A stretch of 64,000 nucleotides of DNA from Pseudomonas bohemica (GCF_002934685.1 NZ_NKHL01000094.1:1-64000), one strand, 5' to 3'; shown: positions 17,829-31,312, counted from the stretch's first letter. The notes: a model not told the origin generated them from the letters alone. Numbers and translations: made by a program.

Positions 17829-19760
17829 ATGCCGCATTCCTGCTCGATCGAGCAAGCTGTCGATCATGTGCTGGCCGAGCTGCCGGCGCACATTCGCATG
17901 GGGATGCCTTTGGGGCTGGGCAAGCCCAACCGGTTCGCCAACGCACTTTATGCTCGGATCAAATCCCTGCCTGATCGCCAGCTGACCATCTACACCGCGC
18001 TGTGCCTGGGGCGGCCAAAGGCGGGCGACGGCTTGCAGCGGCGCTTTCTTGAGCCGTTTCTCGAGCGCGTGTTTGGCGATTATCTGGAGTTGGATTTCCT
18101 CGCCGACTTGCACAAGAGCAACCTGCCGCCGAACGTACAGGTCGAGCAATTCTTCATGCAGCCCGGCAGCCTGCTGGGCAGCGCGCAGGCGCAACAGGAG
18201 TATGTCAGCAGCAACTACAGCCATGCCGCTCGGGACATCAACGCCAATGGCGTGAATCTGGTTGCGCAGTTGGTGGCACATGACCCACAACATCCCGATC
18301 ACCTGAGCCTGAGCTGCAACCCTGACATCACCCTTGATCTGCTGCATATGCTTGAAAAGCGTCGTGCCGCCGGCGAACACATCCTCGTGCTTGGCCACGT
18401 TCATGCCGATCTGCCTTACATGCCGGACATGCCGGGCAACGCCGAGGTGAGCGTTGACACGTTCGACCTGTTGATCGAATACGAAGAACGCAGCACGTTA
18501 TTCTCCACGCCGAATATGCCGGTGGGCTTTCAGGACCACTTTATTGGCCTGTATGCCAGCACGTTGGTGAAAGATGGCGGCACGTTGCAGATCGGTATCG
18601 GTTCTATGGGCGATGCATTAACTGCAGCATTGCTGGCGCGGCAAGCCGACAACGAGACCTATCGTGCCTGCCTTGCCGAGCTGGAAGGGATTTGCACCTG
18701 GAAGCCGCTGATCGAAGCGCAAGGCGGGGTGATGCCCTTTGTCGCCGGGCTTTATGGCTGCAGCGAAATGCTGGTCAACGGCCTGTTGGTGTTGCTCGAC
18801 GCAGGCATCGTTCGGCGCAAGGTTTACCCGGATGTGGAACTGCAGAAACTGGCTAACGCCGGCGCGCTGGACGAAACGCTTCATGGCAACGGCGTGCTGA
18901 TCCACGGCGGGTTTTTTCTGGGGCCGCGAAGCTTCTATGAGCGCCTGCGCGAGTTCTCGCCCGCACAGTTGGAGCAGATCGACATGACGGCGATCAGCTA
19001 CATCAACGAACTGTATGGCGATGAGGTTTTAAAGCGCTTGCAGCGGCGCGATGCGCGGTTCATCAACAGCGCGTTTACCGTGACGCTTCTGGGCGCGGCG
19101 GTGTCCGATCAACTGGCCGATGGGCGCGTGGTCAGCGGTGTGGGAGGGCAATACAACTTTGTGGCCCAGGCCCATGCGCTGGAAGACGCCCGCTCGATTC
19201 TGATCCTGCGCAGCTGGCGCGAATCGGGCGGTGAGGTGAGTTCGAATATCGTCTGGGAATACGGCCACACAACGATTCCTCGGCACCTGCGCGATGTCAT
19301 CATCACCGAATACGGGATTGCCGATCTACGCGGCAAGACTGACGCGGCGGTAATCGAAGCTTTGCTCAACATCACCGACTCTCGCTTTCAGCCGGGTCTG
19401 ATCGATCAGGCGCAGAAGGCGGGTAAGCTGCCAAAGGGATTTCGCCTTGACCCGCTGTTTACCCAGAACACGCCGCAACGGCTGAAAGAGATCCGCGATC
19501 AGTTCCCGTCCTTGTTCGTCGAGTACCCGCTGGGCAGCGATTTCAGCGTGCAGGAGCGTGATTTGCTGCGGGCGCTGAACTGGTTGAAAAGCAAATTCAA
19601 ACTCACAGAGATCATCGAGTTGGGCAGGGCTACCCTCGAAGCGCCCGAGCCCGGCGCGTTTGCCGAGCATTTGCGGCGCATGGGGCTGGATGAGCCGCAG
19701 GGCTTGCGAGAGGAGTTGTATCAGCGGCTGGTGCTGGCAGGCTTGCAGGCGACGAGTTAG
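17829..19760 (+). CDS. acetyl-CoA hydrolase/CoA-transferase family protein
   Basis: 643 residues. The C half carries the AcetylCoA_hyd_C features (DGRVVSGVGGQYNFVAQAHALEDARSILILRSWRESGG.. TEYGIADLRGKTDAAV). The N half resembles CoA-transferase lobes. Members move CoA between acetate, succinate or butyrate. The length is greater than the ~500 of SucCD-independent ACH1-type enzymes and matches a longer Pseudomonas family whose substrate I cannot name. Preceded by AGGAGAGGCCGG. No pathway partner beside it. Confidence 0.8.
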   Translation: MPHSCSIEQAVDHVLAELPAHIRMGMPLGLGKPNRFANALYARIKSLPDRQLTIYTALCLGRPKAGDGLQRRFLEPFLERVFGDYLELDFLADLHKSNLPPNVQVEQFFMQPGSLLGSAQAQQEYVSSNYSHAARDINANGVNLVAQLVAHDPQHPDHLSLSCNPDITLDLLHMLEKRRAAGEHILVLGHVHADLPYMPDMPGNAEVSVDTFDLLIEYEERSTLFSTPNMPVGFQDHFIGLYASTLVKDGGTLQIGIGSMGDALTAALLARQADNETYRACLAELEGICTWKPLIEAQGGVMPFVAGLYGCSEMLVNGLLVLLDAGIVRRKVYPDVELQKLANAGALDETLHGNGVLIHGGFFLGPRSFYERLREFSPAQLEQIDMTAISYINELYGDEVLKRLQRRDARFINSAFTVTLLGAAVSDQLADGRVVSGVGGQYNFVAQAHALEDARSILILRSWRESGGEVSSNIVWEYGHTTIPRHLRDVIITEYGIADLRGKTDAAVIEALLNITDSRFQPGLIDQAQKAGKLPKGFRLDPLFTQNTPQRLKEIRDQFPSLFVEYPLGSDFSVQERDLLRALNWLKSKFKLTEIIELGRATLEAPEPGAFAEHLRRMGLDEPQGLREELYQRLVLAGLQATS

Positions 19761-19784
19761 ACCTCTGGCAATACGCAACACCTC

Positions 19785-19874
19785 CGTGGGAGTGAGCTTG
19801 CTCACGAAAGCGGCGCTTAAGTCACAGTAATGGTGTCTGACACTGACGCGTTCGTGAGCAAGCTCACTCCCACA
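19785..19874. repeat. REP-type inverted repeat
   Basis: CGTGGGAGTGAGCTTGCTCACGAAAG and TTCGTGAGCAAGCTCACTCCCAC arms, the most symmetric copy in the window. Lies between convergent genes. Confidence 0.8.
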
Positions 19875-19889
19875 GTTCGATGTCGGATG

Positions 19890-20705
19890 TCAGAAAACGG
19901 ATTTGATGATCAACAACGCCGCAGCAAAAAAACCGGTCACGGCAAACAATTGCTGCAATCTTGGCCCCGCCAGGAATCGCGACAGCTGTCGCCCTGCCAT
20001 CAATCCCGCCACGGCACCCGCTGCGAAGGGCAGACCCACCGCCCAATGCATGACCCCGCTGAGGCTGGCGGTGACCACGCTGCCGGTGGAAACCAGGGCG
20101 ATCACTGCCAGTGAGGTCGCCACGATGCTTTTCAGGTTCAGGTCGGTGTAGCGGGTCAGTGCCGGGACAATCACGAAACCGCCACCCACCCCGAGCAGGC
20201 CGGACATCAAACCCGACAACATCCCCGTGAAAGCCAGAAAGCGGGCGCAGGGCAGGGTCCAGCGCAAGCGGCCTTCCAGCGGATTGAGTACACACGGCAA
20301 AAACGCTGCGCGGTCGAGCGGTTTTCCGTGCTGCAGCTCATGGGCCGCCTTGCGATACATTCTGCCGCAGGCATACAGCAGCACCAGCGCAAAAGCCACT
20401 GCCAATGGAGTGTTGGGCACCTGGTGGGCCAACCACAGACCCAGCGGCGCGAAACAGATGCCAATTGCCGCGATGAACAATGCCGCGCGATAGCGCACGA
20501 TGCCCTGACGCAACCCCAGCAACGCGCCCACCGCCGACGCCAGCCCGACCGCCAGCAATCCGACCGGCGCCGCCTCGACCATCGTCAGGCCGAGGCCGAA
20601 TACCAGCAACGGCACCGCCAGAATCCCGCCGCCTGCGCCCGTCAGCGCCAGTACCGCTCCAATGATCGTACCGAGGCCGGCTCCGATCAGTTCGTGTTCA
20701 TTCAT
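19890..20705 (-). CDS. TauE/SafE-family sulfite/organosulfonate exporter
   Basis: 271 residues with about eight hydrophobic segments in two repeats, each beginning with the family's Gly-rich motif (LTGAGGGILAVPLLVFGLGL and LLGVGGGFVIVPALTRY). Exports sulfite or related anions. Just downstream of the persulfide-dioxygenase-like MBL gene on the same strand, separated by a REP; the two together suggest sulfide oxidation with export of the sulfite formed. Confidence 0.88.
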   Translation of the reverse strand: MNEHELIGAGLGTIIGAVLALTGAGGGILAVPLLVFGLGLTMVEAAPVGLLAVGLASAVGALLGLRQGIVRYRAALFIAAIGICFAPLGLWLAHQVPNTPLAVAFALVLLYACGRMYRKAAHELQHGKPLDRAAFLPCVLNPLEGRLRWTLPCARFLAFTGMLSGLMSGLLGVGGGFVIVPALTRYTDLNLKSIVATSLAVIALVSTGSVVTASLSGVMHWAVGLPFAAGAVAGLMAGRQLSRFLAGPRLQQLFAVTGFFAAALLIIKSVF

Positions 20706-20787
20706 GTTCAGTGGGGCTTTTTGTAGTGGGGTTAATCAACTCATTGGGCGGTTTTTCACCCCATGCACTCGACGACGATAATCTTCT

Positions 20788-20892
20788 GCGGCAGTGAGCC
20801 TGCTCGGGGCCGTCGTCGGACGAAGAGGCCGTACATTCACAGCCTCTTAATGGCCTGGAAATCAGTCTTCGTGAGCGAGCTCACTTCCACGG
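20788..20892. repeat. REP-type inverted repeat, imperfect
   Basis: GCAGTGAGCCTGCTCGGGG and TCGTGAGCGAGCTCACTTCCACG arms. Confidence 0.5.
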
Positions 20893-20917
20893 GTTCAATG
20901 TGCATGCAGAAGAATCA

Positions 20918-21802
20918 TCACAACGCATTGATCGGGATTTTCAGGTAGCGCACGCCGTTATCTTCAGGCTCCGGCATATGGCCGCCGCGCATGTTGATCT
21001 GCACCGACGGCAGGATCAGCACCGGCATGTCCAGCGTCGCATCACGTTTTTCGCGCATCTGCACAAAGGCTTCTTCATCGATGCCTTCGCGAATATGGAT
21101 GTTGTTCGCACGCTGCTCGGCCACGGTGGTCATGTACATCAACTCACGGCCGTTGGGCAGATAGTCGTGGCACATGAACAGCCGTGTCTGCGGCGGCAGG
21201 CTGAGGATCTTGCCGATCGAGCGATACAGCATGCGCGCGTCGGCGCCCGGGAAGTCACAGCGTGCGGTGCCGTAGTCAGGCATGAACAGGGTGTCGCCGA
21301 CGAAGGCCACGATTTCGCCCTCGGCTTCGATCAGGTAGGTCATGCAGGCAGGGGTGTGGCCTGGGGTGTGCATCGCCCGGGCCTGTAGCGCGCCGACCTG
21401 AAAGTGGGCGTCATCTTCCAGCAGCCGATCGAACTGGCTGCCGTCGCGGGCGAACTCGCCTTTGGCGTTGAACAAGGTGCCGAAGACTTTCTGCACGCGG
21501 GTGATGTGGCTGCCGATAGCGACGGTGCCACCCAGCTTTTCCTTGAGATAAGCGGCCGCGGAGACATGATCGGCATGAACGTGGGTCTCCAGAATCCATT
21601 CCACAGAAACGCCCAGATCACGGACTCTGGCGATCAGCTTGTCCGCCGATTCAGTGCCGGTGCGTCCGGATTTCGGGTCGTAGTCCAACACACTGTCGAT
21701 CAGCGCAGCCTTGAGGGTCGAGCGGTCCAGGACCAGATAACTGATGGTCGAGGTCTGCGGATCGAAGAACGCTTCTACGCTCAGTGATTTGCCAATGTCC
21801 AT
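20918..21802 (-). CDS. MBL-fold hydrolase, persulfide dioxygenase-like (Blh)
   Basis: 294 residues. Metal motif THVHADH near residue 70, a second His in HTPGHTPA and the bridging Asp in FVGDTLF. The pattern with a single-iron site and the GTARCDFPGADARMLYRSI block matches Blh/ETHE1 relatives, which oxidise glutathione persulfide to sulfite. Paired with TauE/SafE (19890-20705), as in bigR/blh-type sulfide detoxification loci; no BigR-like regulator is in view. ATG at 21802. Confidence 0.82.
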   Translation of the reverse strand: MDIGKSLSVEAFFDPQTSTISYLVLDRSTLKAALIDSVLDYDPKSGRTGTESADKLIARVRDLGVSVEWILETHVHADHVSAAAYLKEKLGGTVAIGSHITRVQKVFGTLFNAKGEFARDGSQFDRLLEDDAHFQVGALQARAMHTPGHTPACMTYLIEAEGEIVAFVGDTLFMPDYGTARCDFPGADARMLYRSIGKILSLPPQTRLFMCHDYLPNGRELMYMTTVAEQRANNIHIREGIDEEAFVQMREKRDATLDMPVLILPSVQINMRGGHMPEPEDNGVRYLKIPINAL

Positions 21803-21943
21803 GTGTGCTCTCCATAGTTTTGCGATGCCAGCGAGGACCTTGTAGCAGCGCGCTTGCCCACGTTTGCTGTCTGCCTGCTACGAATACATCAGCTGACAGA
21901 CCGCCATCGCGCGCCAGCGGGCTCTTTTACAATTGATCCGCAG

Positions 21944-24566
<2,623 letters not shown>

Positions 24567-24770
24567 GAGAGAAAAAGGGAATCGCCTGCAAAATGGGCGG
24601 GCATTTTAACAGGGTCCGAGGATTGTGCAGCGACCGTCCGACACTGTGATGCGTCACGCTATCTATATTTCGCCGTTTTGTTACATTTGCGCATCGCGGG
24701 GTGGATTGCCGCGTTTGGCAACCCCCGTTTGAGTGGGTGCCAATGTCTATCGTTTGTGTGGGGAGCTAGC

Positions 24771-26441
24771 TTGTCTACGCCTGTCGAACCCTTGCGTTTG
24801 CTGCTTCTGGCTGACACGCCGGAATGGCCAGCATTGATGCGCGAGTGCCTGGCACCCCTTGGGGAAGCCGTATTTCTCGACTGCGCGGCGAGCTGGGACG
24901 CTATTGGCGAGCCCGGCGACCCTTCGCATTCTTTCATTCTTTTCACCACGCTCGCCTTGCAGCCTGCGGCCGGTCAGTGCAGTTGGCCGACAGTACTGTT
25001 GCTCGATGTCGAACCCGATACCGACCCGCTGGGCGTCAGCGACTGGCTGGGACGTGAAGCGCTGTCAACCCAGAGCCTGCGCCGCTGCCTGCGTCATTTG
25101 CGCGAGCGCGGCCTGTTGGAAAACACCCTTCAGCGCCTGGCCGAGCAGGACCCTTTGACCGGCATCGCCAATCGGCAGGGCTTTCAGACCCTGCTCGCAG
25201 CACGACTGGCGGAGTTCGATGGCCGCGGGCTGGCGCTGGGGCATCTGGATCTGGACAACTTTCGCCGCGCCAACGACGCCTTGGGGCATCAGGCCGGCGA
25301 TCGGTTAATACTGCAAGTGGTGGCGCGATTGAAAAGTCAGCTCGAAGCCTGCGATCAACTGGCGCGCCTGGGCAGCGACGAATTTGCCCTGCTGATCGAT
25401 ACCCGTCGTGCGCCAGAACGCGCCGAATGGATGGCCGAGCGCATCACCGAGGCGTTGTCCGAGCCTTACTGGATTGACGGCGAAAGCCTGTTGATCGGCT
25501 GCAGCGTGGGTATTGCCCATGCGCGCGTCGACGCGGGTGCCGACCCGCTGATGTGGCACGCGCATATCGCCATGCAGCAGGCCAAGGGCACCCAAGGCTG
25601 CACCTTTCATGTATTCAACGAGCGCATCAACCGCAACGCCCGCAGCCTTGCCGATCTGGAAAGCGAACTGCGCCGGGCCCTGCGTCGCGACGAACTGGAG
25701 CTGCATTATCAGCCGCGCCTGTGCCTGGATACTGGAAACATTCTCGGGCTTGAGGCCCTGGTGCGCTGGCGTCATGCCGAGCGAGGCCTGTTGCCACCGA
25801 GTGAGTTCGTGCCACTGGCCGAGCAAAGCGGGCTGATCGTGCCGCTGGGTTACTGGGTCATCTCCCGCGCCCTGCGCGATATGCAGACGCTGCGCGAGAA
25901 GGGGCTGCCACCGTTGCACATGGCGATCAATCTGTCATTCCGGCAATTCCAGGACAACCAGCTATTGCCGACCCTGAGCCGATTGATCAGCGATCGCGGT
26001 GTGGATGCGCAGTGGCTGGAATTCGAACTCACCGAAACCGCTGTCATGCGCCGCAGCGATCTGGTCAAGCAGACCATGGACGCGCTGGGGCGGCTAGGGG
26101 TGCGGTTTTCGCTGGATGACTTTGGCACGGGTTTTTCGTCGTTCGTGCACCTGAACAGCCTGCCGATTACCTTGCTCAAGATCGACAAAAGCTTCGTGGG
26201 CGAGATGGAGCAGCGCGAGGAAAACCGCAAGCTGGTTCACGCCATGATCAACCTGGCGCACAACCTCAGTCTGGAAGTGGTGGCCGAGGGCGTCGAAACG
26301 CCAGAACAGCTGGCGTTGCTGCGCAGTTTCGGTTGCGATCAGGCGCAGGGTTATCTGATCAGCCACCCGTTGGCGTTGCCGCAATTGCTGGATTATCTGA
26401 CATTCGATCAGGGTGAAGGCCGGGTTTTGCGGGGATTGTGA
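24771..26441 (+). CDS. GGDEF-EAL domain protein (c-di-GMP phosphodiesterase, probable)
   Basis: 556 residues from a TTG start behind GGGGAG; no nearby in-frame ATG. Residues 1-120 are a sensor-like region without clear homology, 125-285 a GGDEF domain with the signature changed to GSDEF, 305-550 an EAL domain. EAL catalytic parts are kept: EALVRW, ELTETAVM, DDFGTGFSS, KIDKSFV, EGVET. The GSDEF change and kept EAL suggest hydrolysis of c-di-GMP with a regulatory GGDEF. Transcribed divergently from rep. Confidence 0.85.
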   Translation: MSTPVEPLRLLLLADTPEWPALMRECLAPLGEAVFLDCAASWDAIGEPGDPSHSFILFTTLALQPAAGQCSWPTVLLLDVEPDTDPLGVSDWLGREALSTQSLRRCLRHLRERGLLENTLQRLAEQDPLTGIANRQGFQTLLAARLAEFDGRGLALGHLDLDNFRRANDALGHQAGDRLILQVVARLKSQLEACDQLARLGSDEFALLIDTRRAPERAEWMAERITEALSEPYWIDGESLLIGCSVGIAHARVDAGADPLMWHAHIAMQQAKGTQGCTFHVFNERINRNARSLADLESELRRALRRDELELHYQPRLCLDTGNILGLEALVRWRHAERGLLPPSEFVPLAEQSGLIVPLGYWVISRALRDMQTLREKGLPPLHMAINLSFRQFQDNQLLPTLSRLISDRGVDAQWLEFELTETAVMRRSDLVKQTMDALGRLGVRFSLDDFGTGFSSFVHLNSLPITLLKIDKSFVGEMEQREENRKLVHAMINLAHNLSLEVVAEGVETPEQLALLRSFGCDQAQGYLISHPLALPQLLDYLTFDQGEGRVLRGL

Positions 26442-26579
26442 CCTTTTACCCATAGCAACGCGCCTGGTCCGGGCCGCATCCGGACGATTGCGTCATGCCA
26501 GAGACATCGATTGTACCTGGCACGGCGCCTTCGTCCGGATGCAGGCCCAGACCCAGCACGCTTCTACAAGTGTTCTTCC

Positions 26580-27962
26580 TCAGCCCATTACCACCACATC
26601 CGTTGCCTCTTTACGCAATAGCTTCGCGCTCTTGCGTTCGAAGGCGTAGGTCAGCGCCACCGCCGAGCACAGCAGGCCGACCGCCAGACCCCACCAGACC
26701 CCGACCGCGCCCTGGTGCGCGAGAAAGCCGAAGCCCCATGCCAGCGGCGCGCCGACTACCCAGTAGCTCGCCAGCCCGATGAGAAATGTGGTCTTGGCAT
26801 CCTTGAAGCCCCGAATCGCGCCCATCGCAATGGTCTGCGTGCCGTCGAGAATTTCGAACCACGCAGCGATCGCCAACAGCTTCACCGCCAGTTCGACCAC
26901 GCCCTGGTATTTCGGGTCGTTGACGTCCACGAACAGCCCGATCACCAACTGGGGCGCGACCCAGAACAGAATGCCAAAAGTCAGCATCAGCAGGCCGCCA
27001 AAAGCAATTCCCATGCGTCCGGCGGTGCGCGCCAGCAGTACATTGCCGCCGCCATAATGTAGACCGATGCGCATGGTCACTGCGTACGAAATTCCGACGG
27101 GGATCATGAACGCCATCGACACAGATTGCAGCGCGATCTGGTGCGCCGCCATTTCGTTGCTGCCCATCGCCCCCATGCAGAATGCCGCAAAGGTGAACAA
27201 ACCGACCTCCACCGCGTAGGTGCCGCCAATCGGCAGGCCCAGACGCCACAACTCCTTGAGGCAGGTGCTGGAGATTTTCATCAGGCCCTTGTGGATCGGG
27301 TACGCCGCGTAGGCCTTGTGATAACGAATGTGCAGCGCGAGGGCCAGCGCCATGCTGTTGGTAACGATCGCCGTGACCAGCCCGATCCCCATCAAGCCCC
27401 AGTGCGGCAAGCCGAACAGACCATGAATGAAGGCGTAGTTGAGGCCGAAATTCAGTGCGACTCCTACCAAGCTGATCACCATCACCGGCGTTGCACGGCC
27501 CAGCGCGCTGGTAAAGCCCCGCAGCGCCATGAAACTGAGTAAGCCAGGCAATGCCAGTGGCAAGGTGAGGAGGAATTGACTGGCCATGTGCACGTTGGCT
27601 TCATCCTGGCCGAAGTTGAGCAGGATCGGCTCAAGATTCCACAGAATCAGCGCGGCAATCAGTGCCATCCCCCACGCCAGCCACAGCCCGGCCTGAATCA
27701 GTCGGGTTGCGCCCGCGTCGTCGTTCGCCCCCTTTCGAATGGCCACCAGGGTGCCGACCGCCGCCATCACGCCGACGCAGAAAAACGAAACGAAGTTATA
27801 GCTGGCGGCGCCCAGGCCACCGCCGGCGAGGGATTCCGGGCCGAGCTTGCCCATCATCACGGTGTCAGTGAACACCATCAACATGTGCGCCATCTGCGAA
27901 GCGATCAGCGGCCCGGCCAGGCGCAGGATGATCCACAGTTCTTTAAAGGCGTGCTGTTGCAT
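26580..27962 (-). CDS. MATE-family multidrug efflux protein (NorM/PmpM-like)
   Basis: 460 residues with 12 hydrophobic segments and the MATE N-terminal block LAGPLIASQMAHMLMVFTDTVMMGKLG. Exports cationic drugs or dyes in exchange for Na+ or H+. ATG at 27962; the open frame continues to 28109 across the divergent LysR promoter and is not supported there. Divergent from the LysR gene at 28130, which may regulate it. Confidence 0.9.
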   Translation of the reverse strand: MQQHAFKELWIILRLAGPLIASQMAHMLMVFTDTVMMGKLGPESLAGGGLGAASYNFVSFFCVGVMAAVGTLVAIRKGANDDAGATRLIQAGLWLAWGMALIAALILWNLEPILLNFGQDEANVHMASQFLLTLPLALPGLLSFMALRGFTSALGRATPVMVISLVGVALNFGLNYAFIHGLFGLPHWGLMGIGLVTAIVTNSMALALALHIRYHKAYAAYPIHKGLMKISSTCLKELWRLGLPIGGTYAVEVGLFTFAAFCMGAMGSNEMAAHQIALQSVSMAFMIPVGISYAVTMRIGLHYGGGNVLLARTAGRMGIAFGGLLMLTFGILFWVAPQLVIGLFVDVNDPKYQGVVELAVKLLAIAAWFEILDGTQTIAMGAIRGFKDAKTTFLIGLASYWVVGAPLAWGFGFLAHQGAVGVWWGLAVGLLCSAVALTYAFERKSAKLLRKEATDVVVMG

Positions 27963-28129
27963 GGTCTTGGCGCTCGGGAGGATGAGGCATTGATGAGCGG
28001 CCCATTGTCGTGATTCGGAGCTTAATGCACAAAGGGATAAATACGATCGTTGGCATGAGTAAAACTCATCCTGAGAGTTCTCCGCTACAGTACCTGGTAT
28101 CGCCGTCACGCAAAGAGGAAAAGCGCTTT

Positions 28130-29050
28130 ATGCCCCGTAGTCTCCCGCCCTTGTATGCGCTGCGTGCATTTGAAGCCGCAGCGCGACGCAGCTCATTCAC
28201 TCGCGCTGCCGAGGAACTGTCGATCACCCAGAGCGCGGTCAGCCGACATATCCACACCCTTGAACAGCACTTCGCCTGTCGTTTGTTTCGCCGCAACGGC
28301 CGCAACCTGCAATTGACCGAAGCTGCACGGGAGCTACTGCCGGGCGTGCGTGAAGGGTTTTCCGCGCTGGAGCGGGCCTGTAGTGCGCTGATGGCGGAAG
28401 AGGGTATTTTGCGCATGAAGGCCCCGTCGACATTGACCATGCGCTGGCTGCTGGCGCGGCTCAGCCGCTTTCGTCATTTGCAGGTCGGTAATGAAGTGCA
28501 ACTGACCAGTGCCTGGATGGACATCGACAATGTCGACTTCACTCAAGAGCCGTTCGACTGCGCGGTGCTGCTTAGTCGCGGGCATTTTCCGCCGGACTGG
28601 GAGGCGACTTACCTGTTTCCGGAGCTATTGATTCCGGTGGGTTCTCCCAGCCTGCTCGATGACGCGCCATGGGACGTAGAAAGGCTGGCCAGTGCTGAAC
28701 TGCTGCATCCCACGCCTGATCGTCGAGATTGGCGCAGCTGGCTGGAGCGGATGAGGTTGTCGGATCAGATCTCGCTCAAGGGCGGACAAGTGTTCGATAC
28801 GCTGGAACTCGGGATGATTGCGGCGGCACGGGGTTATGGGGTTTCCATGGGTGATCTGCTGATGGTGGCCGAGGATGTGAGCCAGGGCCGCCTCAGTCTG
28901 CCGTGGCGCACTGCGGTGGTCAGCGGCGAGAACTATTACCTGGTCTGGCCCAAAACCCGGCCGGGCGGCGAGCGTCTGCGCAGGCTCAGCGATTTTCTGC
29001 AGGGCGAAGTACACGCGATGGAATTGCCGGATGTGACGATACTGGAGTGA
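28130..29050 (+). CDS. LysR-family regulator (GcvA-like)
   Basis: 306 residues. HTH MPRSLPPLYALRAFEAAARRSSFTRAAEELSITQSAVSRHIHTLEQ at the start; ligand domain follows. The opening is the GcvA type that often controls amino-acid or transport genes. The ATG at 28130 is the family start. Target unknown; the divergent MATE pump is the simplest guess. Confidence 0.85.
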   Translation: MPRSLPPLYALRAFEAAARRSSFTRAAEELSITQSAVSRHIHTLEQHFACRLFRRNGRNLQLTEAARELLPGVREGFSALERACSALMAEEGILRMKAPSTLTMRWLLARLSRFRHLQVGNEVQLTSAWMDIDNVDFTQEPFDCAVLLSRGHFPPDWEATYLFPELLIPVGSPSLLDDAPWDVERLASAELLHPTPDRRDWRSWLERMRLSDQISLKGGQVFDTLELGMIAAARGYGVSMGDLLMVAEDVSQGRLSLPWRTAVVSGENYYLVWPKTRPGGERLRRLSDFLQGEVHAMELPDVTILE

Positions 29051-29291
29051 TGGTTCAGCGTCGGCTGTGCACCGCTTCTGCCCGCACTCTTATGTCCTGC
29101 GGCAGAGGCGAGCACGTTTCATCCAGCTCCGATCTTAAGACCATGCGTAGGACTCAAGTATTCTTCCTGTCAGCCGAATCTGTAATTGCAGAACCGATTC
29201 TTCTATCGGTGTATCAACGCCCTCTATCAAATATCAGCCCGAATGGTTTGCCTGAGATCAGGATGGTCCAGTCGTTCGGCAAGGAGTTTTC

Positions 29292-31268
29292 ATGCCCCAG
29301 CCTCGTGCCCGCATTGCCTCGCAGCTTGGCATCGCCCTGGCCGTTATTCTGGCCGTCGTTATCAGCGGCAGTACCTTGTTCGCCCTGCGCTCGCTGGATT
29401 CGGCAAACCTCGTCATCCGCGAAGAGCACATGGGCAGCGAAGCGCGGTTGCTGGCTGACCAGTTGAACACCTTCCACAGCACCTTGCGCGACAGCACCCA
29501 GCGCTTGAGCGGGCTGTTCGAGAAGCGGTTCAGCGGTGGCCTGACGTTGCAGGCCGATCAGCAAATCGCCGTGGCAGGCATGCAGACCCCCGCACTGCTG
29601 CTAGACGGCAAGCCTCTGAATAACGATTTCGTCGATGTCGATGACTTCAGGAAGATGACGGCGGGCGTGGCGACGGTTTTTGTGCGCAGTGGCGACGACT
29701 TCATCCGCGTCAGCACCTCGTTGAGCAAGCAGGACGGTTCTCGCGCCATCGGCACTGTGCTTGACCACAAGCACCCAGCCTACGAAAAACTGCTGGCGGG
29801 CCAGGGTTACGTTGGTCGCGCGGTGCTGTTCGATCGTCTGTACATGACCCAGTATTCCCCGGTACGCGACGACAGCGGCAAGGTCATCGCCGTGTTGTTC
29901 GTGGGCTTCGATTACACCGACGCGCAGAAAGCGCAGTTCGACAATCTCAAAAGCTTTCGCATTGGCTCGACCGGCTCGCTGGCCTTGCTCGACGAGCAGA
30001 CCAAATGGCTGGTGCCGCCATCGGGTGTGAAGGACCTGGATCAGGCGGGCAAGACCCTGACCGAGTTCGTGAAGACGCCCGGAAAAGGCGGTTTCTGGCA
30101 GGACGCAGGAGCTGATTTCTATACCGTCGCCGAACCCTTCCCCGGCGGCCCATGGTCGATTCTGGCGACCATGCCCAGGGATGAGATCAGCGCGGTGACC
30201 TGGAGCGTCGGCACTCAACTGGCGATCGGCAGCCTGTTGGCGATGCTGATTGCCGTGGGCTCGGCGATCTGGCTGCTGCGCAGCAAATTGCAGCCGCTGT
30301 CGGATCTGGTGAGCCAGGCTGAAGCCCTCGGCGCCGGGGATCTTAGCGTGCGCCTGAACATCACCAGCCACGACGAAATCGGCCAACTCGCCAGCAGCTT
30401 CAACAAGATGGGCGGCGCGCTGGAAACCATGGTCTCGCATATCCGCGCCGCCGCTCAGGAAGTCAGCGGGCGTGCCCAGGCGCTGTCCGGTCTGTCGAGC
30501 GGTGCCTATGAAGGCATGGAGCAGCAGTCCGGCGAAATCACCAGCATGGCCGGCGCGGTCGAAGAGTTCAGCGCCACGGCCCTGACCATCGCCGACAACA
30601 TGGGCAACACCGAGCGGCTGGCGCAGGGCAACGCCCAGCAGACCCGCATCGGGCGCGCATCGATGGAAGAGGCGTCGGCCTCACTCGAGCAGATTGCCGG
30701 CTCTCTGGGCAGCACCGCCGCGGTGATCGACACTCTGGGTCAGCGCTCGCAAGAGATCGGCGGCATCGTCAGCGTCATCACCTCCATCGCCGAACAGACT
30801 AACCTTCTGGCGCTCAACGCAGCCATCGAAGCGGCGCGTGCGGGTGAACAGGGTCGCGGGTTTGCCGTAGTGGCTGATGAAGTCCGCAATCTGGCGTCGC
30901 GCACTCGCCAGGCCACCGATGAAATCTGCGGCATGATCGCCAGCATTCAGCAGGAAACCGGCAATGCCATCAGCACCATGGAACACGGCAACACGCTGAT
31001 GCAGGAAGGCCTGACGCGCAACGCCAAAGTCGCTGCTGCCCTGGCTCATATTGATGAACAAAGCCGCTCGGCCGGCGAGCAGTTCGCGTCCATCACTACT
31101 GCAACCCAAGAGCAAAGCAACACGGCGACGCTCCTTAGCGCCAACCTGCAAAGCATCGCCCTGGCCAACAGCGAGCAGCGCGAAGTGGTCTCGAATCTGG
31201 CAGTGACTGCGCAAGAGTTGAATGCACTGGCGGCGGATTTGCGCAAGGAAGTGGATCGGTTTCGGTGA
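29292..31268 (+). CDS. methyl-accepting chemotaxis protein with periplasmic Cache domain
   Basis: 658 residues. First membrane segment ~8-32, periplasmic Cache_3/Cache_2 fusion domain ~33-300 (..[35 protein letters not shown].. and LFVGFDY), second membrane segment ~312-335, HAMP ~336-388, then a signalling domain with the hairpin tip [35 protein letters not shown]. Senses a ligand in the periplasm and signals to CheA; ligand unknown. AAGGAG lies upstream of the ATG. Confidence 0.92.
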   Translation: MPQPRARIASQLGIALAVILAVVISGSTLFALRSLDSANLVIREEHMGSEARLLADQLNTFHSTLRDSTQRLSGLFEKRFSGGLTLQADQQIAVAGMQTPALLLDGKPLNNDFVDVDDFRKMTAGVATVFVRSGDDFIRVSTSLSKQDGSRAIGTVLDHKHPAYEKLLAGQGYVGRAVLFDRLYMTQYSPVRDDSGKVIAVLFVGFDYTDAQKAQFDNLKSFRIGSTGSLALLDEQTKWLVPPSGVKDLDQAGKTLTEFVKTPGKGGFWQDAGADFYTVAEPFPGGPWSILATMPRDEISAVTWSVGTQLAIGSLLAMLIAVGSAIWLLRSKLQPLSDLVSQAEALGAGDLSVRLNITSHDEIGQLASSFNKMGGALETMVSHIRAAAQEVSGRAQALSGLSSGAYEGMEQQSGEITSMAGAVEEFSATALTIADNMGNTERLAQGNAQQTRIGRASMEEASASLEQIAGSLGSTAAVIDTLGQRSQEIGGIVSVITSIAEQTNLLALNAAIEAARAGEQGRGFAVVADEVRNLASRTRQATDEICGMIASIQQETGNAISTMEHGNTLMQEGLTRNAKVAAALAHIDEQSRSAGEQFASITTATQEQSNTATLLSANLQSIALANSEQREVVSNLAVTAQELNALAADLRKEVDRFR

Positions 31269-31312
31269 TTTGATTGCGATAGCACCAGGTCACGAGAGCG
31301 GCGCAATTTGTG

